64,000 nt of DNA from an uncultured Duncaniella sp. GTDB taxonomy: Bacteria > Bacteroidota > Bacteroidia > Bacteroidales > Muribaculaceae. The DNA lies in assembly GCF_910578445.1 (NCBI RefSeq), contig NZ_CAJTQC010000015.1, positions 1-64,000 on the forward strand, given 5' to 3'. Of this stretch, positions 49,876 through 57,095 are shown piece by piece (the stretch's first letter is position 1; each line of letters opens with the position of its first letter). Made by a program: the position numbers and the translations under genes. The notes under the pieces were generated by a model. The model did not search any database. It was not told the origin of the DNA and worked only from the letters and a program-made list of their open reading frames with translations.

Positions 49876-50829
49876 TCAGAGGCTTTCGAGGATGCGTTTG
49901 AGCACCACCTGTGCTGAAATCTCGCGGTTTGCAGCTTCGGGGATAACGATGCTGCGCTCCGATTCAATCACATCGTCGGTCACGATCATGTTGCGGCGTA
50001 CAGGCAGACAGTGCATGAAAAATGCGTTGTCGGTGAGAGCCATCTTCTCTGTATCTACAGTCCAGTCGCGGTCTTTCGAGAGGATTTTGCCGTAGTTGGG
50101 GTCGGCGAATGCACTCCAGTTTTTCGCATAAACGAAATCTGCGCCTTCGAGAGCTTTACGCTGGTCGTATTCGACACGGGCTTTGCCTACGAACTCGGGT
50201 GCGAGCTCATAGCCGTGGGGATGTGTGATGACGAAATCATAGTCAGTGGCGTTCATCCATTCCGCGAATGAGTTGGGAACGGCCTGAGGAAGTGCTGAGG
50301 GATGGGGAGCCCATGTCATGACTACCTTGGGACGCTCTTTTGTCTTGAACTCCTCGATGGTGATGAGGTCGGCAAAGCTCTGGAGCGGATGGCGGGTTGC
50401 AGCTTCCATGCTGAACACCGGACGGCCTGAGTAGCGGATGAACTGGTTGATGACGCGCTCTTCGTAGTCCTCGGCCTTGTTTTTGAGTCCTGCAAATGCA
50501 CGGACACCGATGACGTCGCAATATGAACCCATCACGGGGATTGCTTCAAGGAGATGTTCGGCCTTATCGCCGTCCATGATGACGCCACGTTCGGTCTCGA
50601 GTTTCCAAGCGCCCTGATTTACGTCGAGAACGATTACGTTCATGCCGAGATTCATGGCTGCTTTCTGTGTGCTGAGGCGTGTGCGCAGGCTGGAGTTGAA
50701 AAAAATCATCATCAGGGTCTTGTTTTTGCCGAGATGCTGATAGGCAAAGCGGTTGGCCTTGACTTCAAGGGCTTCTTTGACTGCGAGGTCAAGAGGACCG
50801 ATATCTTTTACGTTGGTGAAGTTACGCAT
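49876..50829 (-). CDS. argF': N-succinylornithine carbamoyltransferase (ArgF' type)
   Basis: 317 residues. The carbamoyl-phosphate loop is FFNSSLRTRLST instead of the STRT of ordinary ornithine carbamoyltransferases. The C-terminal substrate loop is HCLPVRRN, and a proline-rich stretch WAPHPSALPQAVPNSF is present. These features match the acylornithine carbamoyltransferases of Bacteroides. As I recall, the residue at position 90 selects acetyl- from succinyl-ornithine (Glu in the acetyl enzyme, Pro in the B. fragilis succinyl enzyme). Here it is Ala90, in MDGDKAEHLLE. A non-Glu small residue favours the succinyl substrate, but this has not been checked. It lies between argD and argB. Confidence 0.92.
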   Translation of the reverse strand: MRNFTNVKDIGPLDLAVKEALEVKANRFAYQHLGKNKTLMMIFFNSSLRTRLSTQKAAMNLGMNVIVLDVNQGAWKLETERGVIMDGDKAEHLLEAIPVMGSYCDVIGVRAFAGLKNKAEDYEERVINQFIRYSGRPVFSMEAATRHPLQSFADLITIEEFKTKERPKVVMTWAPHPSALPQAVPNSFAEWMNATDYDFVITHPHGYELAPEFVGKARVEYDQRKALEGADFVYAKNWSAFADPNYGKILSKDRDWTVDTEKMALTDNAFFMHCLPVRRNMIVTDDVIESERSIVIPEAANREISAQVVLKRILESL

Positions 50830-50882
50830 AGCTGGTTTGGGAGAAATTGATTTTAAGAAGAGAATTTAAATTTGGGGTATGA

Positions 50883-52031
50883 TTATTCCTGCACTTCGGC
50901 GAGGACTTCCTTGAACGATTCGATGAAGCGCTTGGCGTGGGAACGCGGGAGCGACAGCGGAGGAAGAAGGCGCACGGTATGTTCGCCTGCGCCACCTGTG
51001 AAGATGTGCTTGTCGAAAAGCAGTTTTTTGCGGAGCTGTGAGGCAGAGCCTTTGATTTCAATTCCGATCATCAGTCCACGTCCGCGGATTTCAGTGATTT
51101 CGGGATTTGTGGCTGCAAGATGGTGGAGCTCTTCAAGCAGGTATTCACCGACAGCGGCGGCATTGGCTATCATGTTTTCGGTCTCCATCACATCGAGCAC
51201 GGCTATTGCTGCTGCGCAGGCAAGATGGTTGCCGCCGAAGGTTGTGCCGAGCATGCCTTTGACAGCCTTGATGTGAGGTGCTATCAGGACTGCACCCATC
51301 GGGAAACCGTTGGCGATGCCTTTGGCGCAGGTGATGATGTCGGGGCGCACGCCTGTGTACTGGTGGGAGAAGAAGCGGCCTGTGCGTCCGTAGCCTGACT
51401 GGATTTCATCAAGAATCAGCAAAACTCCATATTTGTTGCAGAGTTTGCGCAGTTCCTGCATGAATTTGTCGTCGACCATGCGTATGCCGGCTACACCCTG
51501 AATCCCCTCGATGATGACAGCTGCGAATTCGCCGGTCGAAAGTTTGGCTTCGACGGCTTCGATGTCGTTGAGGGGTGCGAACTCTACGTTTTCAGTTGAG
51601 TTGAACGGTGCTTGGATTTTGGGATTGTCAGTCGCTGCTACTGCGCCCGATGTGCGTCCGTGGAACGCCTTGTCGAAGGCGAGAATCTTGCTCTTGCCGG
51701 TGTGGAACGACGCAAGTTTCATCGCGTTTTCATTTGCCTCCGCGCCTGAGTTGCAGAGGAAAAGGGCGTAGTCGTTGTAGCCTGACAGACGGCCAAGACG
51801 GTCGGCCAGTTTCTGTTGGAGTGAGTTCTGGACGGAATTCGAGTAGAATCCGAGTTTCGATACCTGTTCGGCTATGGCTGTCACATATGTGTGGTGGGCG
51901 TGACCGATCGAAATCACGGCATGGCCTCCATAGAGGTCAAGATATTCTGTCCCGTCTGCGGTGTAGACGTGGTTGCCGAGTCCGCGTACGGGTTCTATAT
52001 CATATAATGAATATACGTCAAAGAGATTCAT
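50883..52031 (-). CDS. argD: N-acylornithine aminotransferase
   Basis: 382 residues, class III PLP aminotransferase. Seen are LDLYGGHAVISIGHAHH, the CNSGAEANENAMKLAS segment, LILDEIQSGYGRTG (PLP aspartate) and the Schiff-base lysine in ITCAKGIANGFPMG. It transaminates N-acylglutamate semialdehyde to N-acylornithine, probably the succinyl form here. The 182-base gap to argC is the longest in the cluster and contains two facing 7-nt repeat arrays. Confidence 0.95.
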   Translation of the reverse strand: MNLFDVYSLYDIEPVRGLGNHVYTADGTEYLDLYGGHAVISIGHAHHTYVTAIAEQVSKLGFYSNSVQNSLQQKLADRLGRLSGYNDYALFLCNSGAEANENAMKLASFHTGKSKILAFDKAFHGRTSGAVAATDNPKIQAPFNSTENVEFAPLNDIEAVEAKLSTGEFAAVIIEGIQGVAGIRMVDDKFMQELRKLCNKYGVLLILDEIQSGYGRTGRFFSHQYTGVRPDIITCAKGIANGFPMGAVLIAPHIKAVKGMLGTTFGGNHLACAAAIAVLDVMETENMIANAAAVGEYLLEELHHLAATNPEITEIRGRGLMIGIEIKGSASQLRKKLLFDKHIFTGGAGEHTVRLLPPLSLPRSHAKRFIESFKEVLAEVQE

Positions 52032-52032
52032 T

Positions 52033-52109
52033 TAGTATTAAGTATTAAGTATTAAGTGTTAAGTATTAGGTGTTAAGTGTAAAGTGTTGAGTATTAAGGA
52101 TTAAGTCAG
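52033..52109 (+). repeat. Heptanucleotide repeat array D-left (11 units)
   Basis: Eleven 7-base units with consensus AAGTATT/AAGTGTT start two bases from the argD start codon (52031). They are in continuous register up to 52109, with drift at the last units. Confidence 0.85.
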
Positions 52110-52163
52110 AGTGTGAAGTGTAAACGTTTTGCAATCAGGATTGATTAATCCTTCAAGCAAAGA

Positions 52164-52212
52164 ACTTAATCCTTAATACTTAATCCTTAGTACTTAGCAC
52201 TTAGCATTAAGT
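52164..52212 (-). repeat. Heptanucleotide repeat array D-right (7 units, inverted)
   Basis: Seven units read ACTTAAT, CCTTAAT, ACTTAAT, CCTTAGT, ACTTAGC, ACTTAGC and ATTAAGT. This is the reverse-complement orientation of the D-left array. They end next to the argC stop codon (52214). GAGTATTAAGGATTAAG at 52089-52105 can pair with CTTAATCCTTAATACTT at 52165-52181, so transcripts of this gap can form a long stem. Confidence 0.85.
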
Positions 52213-52213
52213 G

Positions 52214-53176
52214 CTAAAACGCTGACGGTTTTAGACGTAGACCCATGTCTTCGGGGAGTCCGCAGATGAGGTTGAAATTCTGTACGGCCTGACCGGATGC
52301 TCCCTTGAGCAGATTGTCGATAGCCGAGAGTATGAGCAGTTTACGTCCGTGTTTTTCGAGTGAGATGACGGCCTTGTTGGTGTTGACCACCTGCTTCAGA
52401 TCGACTGGACGGTCAGACACATGTGTGAAGGGAGCGTCGGCATAGAAATCCTTGTAGAGCTTCACGGCTTCCTCGATAGAGAGGTCGGTGTCGATATAGC
52501 TCATTGCGAATATTCCGCGGGGGAAGTCGCCGCGCACGGGAACGAAGCTGATTTCTGCGTCGAATCCGGGTTGCAACTGCGCGAGGGTCTGGCGGATTTC
52601 GGCAAGATGCTGATGGCCGAATGCCTTGTAGACCGACAGATTGTCGTTGCGCCAGCTGAAATGTGTCGTAGCACCGGGTTTTACGCCTGCGCCGGTCGAG
52701 CCTGTAACGGCTGTCACATGCACCTCGCTGTCAAGTTTGCCGGCAGCTGCAAGCGGGAGGAGAGCCAGCTGGAGAGCGGTGGCGAAGCATCCCGGATTGG
52801 CTACCTTGGTGGCTTTGCGGATTGTTTCGCGTTTTGCCTCGGGAAGACCGTAGACATATCCGCAGCTTTCGTCGCGGTAGTCCTGTGCGAGGTCTACGAT
52901 TTTCAGATTTTCGGGCATCTCGTTTTCTTCCCAGAATTTTTGGCTGAAACCGTGGCCCTGACAGAGGAAAAGCACGTCGATAGCCGAGAGGTCAAATGTC
53001 TCGGCAAAACGCAGGTCGGTGTCGCCGATAAGTCCTTCGTGGATTTCGCTGACTGGTTTTCCGGCGTTGCTCGATGAGTGGACAAACACTATTTCCGCCT
53101 CGGGATGGTTGATAAGGAGACGGAGGAGTTCGCCGGCTGTATAGCCGGCGCCTCCTATGATACCTATTTTTGCCAT
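52214..53176 (-). CDS. argC: N-acyl-gamma-glutamyl-phosphate reductase
   Basis: 320 residues. The NADP-binding start is KIGIIGGAGYTAGELLRLL, and the catalytic cysteine lies in VANPGCFATALQLAL. The segments AVTGSTGAGVKPGATTHFSWRN and FVPVRGDFPRGIFA are also characteristic. It reduces the acylglutamyl phosphate to the semialdehyde. It lies seven bases after argG and is followed by repeat arrays and argD. Confidence 0.96.
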   Translation of the reverse strand: MAKIGIIGGAGYTAGELLRLLINHPEAEIVFVHSSSNAGKPVSEIHEGLIGDTDLRFAETFDLSAIDVLFLCQGHGFSQKFWEENEMPENLKIVDLAQDYRDESCGYVYGLPEAKRETIRKATKVANPGCFATALQLALLPLAAAGKLDSEVHVTAVTGSTGAGVKPGATTHFSWRNDNLSVYKAFGHQHLAEIRQTLAQLQPGFDAEISFVPVRGDFPRGIFAMSYIDTDLSIEEAVKLYKDFYADAPFTHVSDRPVDLKQVVNTNKAVISLEKHGRKLLILSAIDNLLKGASGQAVQNFNLICGLPEDMGLRLKPSAF

Positions 53177-53183
53177 TTTCAGC

Positions 53184-54392
53184 TTACTCCTTGCCGTTGC
53201 GCTTCTGCACGTTGTGGTAAATCTTCATCTGATTGCCGAGGATTTTGGTGAATCCCTTGACATCGTCGGCGCTCCAAGCCTTGTTGACTTCGCCGTATTC
53301 ACCGAAATCGGTCTTCATGAGGTCGAAGGGTGAATCAACGCCAACGAGTGTGTAGGAGTAGGGGCGGAGTGTCACTTCGACTGTTCCGGTCACATTGGCC
53401 TGAGAGCTTTCGAGGAATGCTTCCATGTCGCGCATCACTGGTTCGAGATACTGCGACTCGTGGAGGAACATGCCATACCATGTGCCGATCTGGTCTTTCC
53501 AATACTGCTGCCACTTGGTGAGAGTGTGCTTTTCGAGCATCTTGTGGGCGGCGATGATGAGGATCGGACCTGCGGCCTCGAAACCTACGCGGCCTTTGAT
53601 GCCGATGATGGTGTCGCCGATGTGCATGTCGCGGCCGATGCCGTAGCGAGAGCCGAGGCGCTCGACTTCGCGGATAGCGTCGACTTTGTTGTCGTAGCGC
53701 TTGCCGTTGACGCTGACAATCTCGCCTTTTTCAAAACCGATTGTCATTTTCTCCTCGCCCTGCGCTGTCACCTGACTGGGATATGCGCTTTCGGGGAGGG
53801 TCTGTTCGGAGTGGAGTGTTTCTTTTCCGCCGATGCTTGTGCCCCAGAGACCCTTGTTGATTGAATATTCCATCTTTTTGAAATCGGCTTCGATGCCGTG
53901 TTTCTTCAGATAGTCTATTTCATATTCGCGTGTGAGCGTCATGTCGCGGGTCGGGGTGATGATTTCAATCTCCGGGGCGAGAATCTGGAAAGTGAGGTCG
54001 AAGCGCACCTGATCGTTTCCTGCGCCTGTCGAGCCGTGGGCCACGGCGTCAGCACCGATTTTCTTTGCATATTCGATGATGGCGATTGCTTGGAAAATGC
54101 GTTCTGAAGAGACGGAGATGGGGTATGTGCCATTGCGGAGCACATTGCCCGCAATCATATATTTGATGCTTTTGTCGTAGTAGTCGCTTGTGACATCGAG
54201 TGTGGCGTGAGAGGCCGCGCCGAGCTTGATGGCTTTTTCTTCAATAGACTTTAATTCCTCAGGTGAGAAACCGCCGGTGTTGGCGATGGCGGTGTGTACT
54301 TCATAGCCGAGGTCTTCTGAGAGATATTTTGCTGCAAATGATGTGTCAAGGCCACCACTGAAGGCGAGGACAACTTTTTTCTTCTTTTCCAT
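53184..54392 (-). CDS. argG: Argininosuccinate synthase
   Basis: 402 residues. The N-type ATP pyrophosphatase loop AFSGGLDTSFAAKYL is near the N-terminus, and AHGSTGAGNDQVRFD and GRDMHIGDTIIGIKGRVGFE follow. It joins citrulline and aspartate to argininosuccinate. It lies 127 bases after the GNAT gene. That gap (54393-54519) has a short imperfect GC-rich inverted repeat but no gene. Confidence 0.95.
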   Translation of the reverse strand: MEKKKKVVLAFSGGLDTSFAAKYLSEDLGYEVHTAIANTGGFSPEELKSIEEKAIKLGAASHATLDVTSDYYDKSIKYMIAGNVLRNGTYPISVSSERIFQAIAIIEYAKKIGADAVAHGSTGAGNDQVRFDLTFQILAPEIEIITPTRDMTLTREYEIDYLKKHGIEADFKKMEYSINKGLWGTSIGGKETLHSEQTLPESAYPSQVTAQGEEKMTIGFEKGEIVSVNGKRYDNKVDAIREVERLGSRYGIGRDMHIGDTIIGIKGRVGFEAAGPILIIAAHKMLEKHTLTKWQQYWKDQIGTWYGMFLHESQYLEPVMRDMEAFLESSQANVTGTVEVTLRPYSYTLVGVDSPFDLMKTDFGEYGEVNKAWSADDVKGFTKILGNQMKIYHNVQKRNGKE

Positions 54393-54519
54393 TATTACTG
54401 ATGTTTTTTTGTTTGTGTAATTTTTTAAGGCCGGAGTCCGGCAAATGGTTCAGGGAGCTGTAAGAGGCACGTGATATGCCGGTTTCCCACTGGCTTTGTG
54501 AATAGGGTGACTCCGGGCT

Positions 54520-55137
54520 CTATTTAAGATGAAGGAGTTTTTTGATACGGTTGTGGGCCCACATCATGTAGGGCGCACGTTTCGAGGGGCGTTCAAGTTT
54601 CGCTTTGGGATCGTAGAGCATTCCTGTGCACAGGCACATGCGTCGGTTGTTGCGCTGGAGAATGTCGTAGTTGACACAGCCCTTGCAACCGGCCCAAAAT
54701 TCCTCGTCGTCAGTAAGTTCTGAAAAAGTCACCGGTTTGTAGCCCATCTGGGAGTTGAGTTTCATGACCGGGAGTGATGTCGTGATACTGAACAGTTTGG
54801 CAAAGGGGAAACGCAGACGCGCAAGTTCGAATGTCTTTGTTTTAATACGCGCGGCGAGCCCCAATCGTCGGAATTCCGGGTCCACGATAAGGCCTGAAGT
54901 GGCCACATAATCACCATGTTCCCAGCTCTCAATGTAACTGAAGCCGATGAGACGGTCATCACAGAGAGCGACGACAGCCTTTCCCCCGCGGATTTTCTGG
55001 GCGATGTATTCCGGTGTGCGCCGGGCGATACCCGTACCGCGCTGAAGGGCTGATTCATAGATGAGGGTGACAATCTGCTCGGCATACTTTGCATGCTCCT
55101 CTTCGGCAAATATCACCTTTATCTGATCATTGTTCAT
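54520..55137 (-). CDS. GNAT acyltransferase, proposed N-succinylglutamate synthase of the arginine cluster
   Basis: 205 residues. A GNAT core includes VALCDDRLIGFSYIES, VDPEFRRLGLAARIKTKTF (the acyl-CoA-binding R/Q-x-x-G-x-A loop) and a FSITTSLPVMKLNSQMGYKPV region. The C-terminus has several cysteines (AGCKGCVNYD). No classical ArgA or ArgJ is in the cluster, and a GNAT protein of this kind heads arginine clusters in Bacteroides. Genetic work in B. thetaiotaomicron, as I recall it, assigned such a gene as an N-acylglutamate synthase. The substrate succinyl-CoA is inferred from the adjacent argF'. It is first in the cluster, with a promoter at 55185-55192. Confidence 0.82.
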   Translation of the reverse strand: MNNDQIKVIFAEEEHAKYAEQIVTLIYESALQRGTGIARRTPEYIAQKIRGGKAVVALCDDRLIGFSYIESWEHGDYVATSGLIVDPEFRRLGLAARIKTKTFELARLRFPFAKLFSITTSLPVMKLNSQMGYKPVTFSELTDDEEFWAGCKGCVNYDILQRNNRRMCLCTGMLYDPKAKLERPSKRAPYMMWAHNRIKKLLHLK

Positions 55138-55184
55138 CTAACTGTTTTGTATGTGTAATAAATTATGAAATGATAAAATGTCTG

Positions 55185-55192
55185 CAAAATTA
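55185..55192 (-). promoter_or_regulatory. -7 element of the arginine cluster
   Basis: The minus strand reads TAATTTTG, an exact TAnnTTTG match, about 48 bases before the ATG at 55137. No -33 TTG at proper distance and no recognisable ArgR box were seen. Confidence 0.55.
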
Positions 55193-55284
55193 CGAAATTA
55201 ATATCAATATAATGCTAAAAGGGGTGTAAATTATGTTGGTTTAAACATTTTCTTAGGCTTAAGCTGTTAAAATAGTGCAAAAAA

Positions 55285-55312
55285 AGTGGCTGTGCCAAAT
55301 GACACAGCCACT
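55285..55312 (-). terminator. Terminator of the second Sus-like locus
   Basis: A 10-bp stem AGTGGCTGTG/CACAGCCACT with an 8-base loop is followed on the minus strand by seven T. It lies 33 bases after the SusD-like stop at 55345. Confidence 0.9.
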
Positions 55313-55344
55313 ATAGTGTTGAAGCCGTTGCCGGCCCGTGTGGA

Positions 55345-57066
55345 TTATTGACCTACGAGGGTTGGATCGGCCATCTTGTTATAGGTGAACTCTGCCTGAG
55401 GTATTGCTGCTCGCCAGCCGTTCATGAAGTCGGGCTGATATGTGGCGGCAACGGTAGTCGGATAGCTGCCCATGTTCTCGATATTGTCTTTGTCAAAGGC
55501 TTTGTATTCGATAACCTCGTTCCAGCGTTTGTAGTCAAACCAGTTGAAGCCTTCGCCCCAGAGCTCGAGGCGGCGCTGGAGTTTCACTTCGTCAAGAAGA
55601 GCCTCTCCTGAAGTGGCGGGGATGGTGTAGTTGGGGTCGCGTTTGGCCATCAGTTCTGTCAGACAGCTTACGGTTGTGCTGTAATCACTGTTGTGGTAGG
55701 CTGCCTCGGCTTCGATGAGAAGCATTTCACCTGCGCGCATGTAGGGAGGCCAGCATGAAGTATAGCCGTCAGGCAGACCTTGGAACTTGTACTGGATACC
55801 GATCGAGAGACCCTTGCTGTTGGTGGGGTAGATTCCCTTGATATCCTCGGGACGCAGTGATGCGAAACGTTTGCCGTATTCCTTTATAAAATCCCACATA
55901 GCCTTGTTCTTGCCTTTGGGGCTTGAGCCAGAGCCGGTGATTGAGATGCCGTATGTCTGATTAGAATAGTTGTTCGGATTGAAGAAGTCTTCTTCGGTGA
56001 CACCATATTTGGCTGCTATTTCAGGAGCGTGCTTTACGCAGAGAGGTCCGAAGTAGAGCTGAGAGCGGACGTCGGTCTCGCTGAAGTGCTTGTAGAGCGA
56101 ATACTGCATCGAACTGGTGTAGCCCCAGCTCTTGACATAATGTCCGTTGCATGCGTAGTGAGCACCAAAGCCCCAGTAATATATGCCTAAGGGATCCATA
56201 GCCGGGGCCCACATCCATTCGTCGTTTTCAGTGGAGAAGCCCGACAGATAATCTTTTTCCGACATGATGGTGTAGTCCTGACGTGCGTCGTGAGCCATCT
56301 TCTGTGCCGTCTTATAGTCATCTTTCAGAAGGGCGAGACGTGCGTAGATACCACGGGCCACATTCTCGTCGACAAAGAAGAGTTGGTTGCCGCGTTTCTT
56401 GGACGATTTCTCGAAGTAGGCGATTGCATCGTTGAGGTCTCTGTAGAGCTGGTCATAGACCTCGTTGCAGGTGCTGAACTGTTTTTCGTTTGGTTCGCCT
56501 GACTTGATGCGTAACACGATGCAATGTTTCTCACCGTTGTTCGAGTCGATCCAGCGTGGAGCATAGACTTGCATGAGGCGAGTGTAGGCGTGGGCACGCA
56601 TGGTAAGTGCGGAGGCTTTCAGCCAAAGCTCGTTGTCGTTGGTCGGGTCTTCAGAAAGATTGGTCAGGATGGAATTTGCCGAGCCGATTATGGAATAGCA
56701 GTATTTATACATCCATGATGGCCACCAACCTATCGCGTAACGGAAGTTGGCAGGCTTGATGCCTGTACGCATATAGTTTGTAGCCTCTCCCACGTTGTTG
56801 TCAGGGCCGAGGGCCTCACCGTAGATATTGGCAAAGAATGTTTCGCCTGAAGCGTTGAGGTTGCCGTTCTTCAGGTCGTCGAACTGGCGCTGCATCTGGC
56901 GTACAAGGCCGGTTACAGCCGCGTTGGCTCCCTCCTCGGAAGTATTCACGGTCACAGAGGAGATATTTGTTATAGGTTCCTCGTTGAGGAAGTCGTCGCC
57001 GCATGAAACTAATGCCGGTGTCATCAGTGCCACTGCCAGACCACCGATAATATATCTATTTTTCAT
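55345..57066 (-). CDS. SusD/RagB-family outer-membrane lipoprotein (second locus)
   Basis: 573 residues with lipobox LVSC (Cys 22). The SusD pattern is seen in LTMRAHAYTRLMQVYAPRW, in the C-terminal MRAGEMLLIEAEAAYHNSDY, and in LQRRLELWGEGFNWFDYKRW. This surface lipoprotein should bind the ligand for the SusC-like channel encoded 29 bases upstream. It is last of the three-gene operon headed by a histidine phosphatase and is closed by the terminator at 55285-55312. The ligand is not known; see the phosphatase entry for the idea of a phosphorylated substrate. Confidence 0.94.
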   Translation of the reverse strand: MKNRYIIGGLAVALMTPALVSCGDDFLNEEPITNISSVTVNTSEEGANAAVTGLVRQMQRQFDDLKNGNLNASGETFFANIYGEALGPDNNVGEATNYMRTGIKPANFRYAIGWWPSWMYKYCYSIIGSANSILTNLSEDPTNDNELWLKASALTMRAHAYTRLMQVYAPRWIDSNNGEKHCIVLRIKSGEPNEKQFSTCNEVYDQLYRDLNDAIAYFEKSSKKRGNQLFFVDENVARGIYARLALLKDDYKTAQKMAHDARQDYTIMSEKDYLSGFSTENDEWMWAPAMDPLGIYYWGFGAHYACNGHYVKSWGYTSSMQYSLYKHFSETDVRSQLYFGPLCVKHAPEIAAKYGVTEEDFFNPNNYSNQTYGISITGSGSSPKGKNKAMWDFIKEYGKRFASLRPEDIKGIYPTNSKGLSIGIQYKFQGLPDGYTSCWPPYMRAGEMLLIEAEAAYHNSDYSTTVSCLTELMAKRDPNYTIPATSGEALLDEVKLQRRLELWGEGFNWFDYKRWNEVIEYKAFDKDNIENMGSYPTTVAATYQPDFMNGWRAAIPQAEFTYNKMADPTLVGQ

Positions 57067-57095
57067 ACTTTATATCTGTTTTATTTGTGTGGGGT

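Noticed and set aside
49859..49967. N-terminal extension of argB
   Set aside because: It overlaps the end of argF' and shows no similarity to acylglutamate kinases; METIKVIKIGG is the family start.
18870..52212. The heptad arrays as CRISPR or as coding repeats
   Set aside because: Units are 7 bases without spacers, and the period is not a multiple of three.
55138..55260. ArgR operator in front of the arginine cluster
   Set aside because: AT-rich sequence is present, but no convincing palindromic ARG box could be seen by eye.
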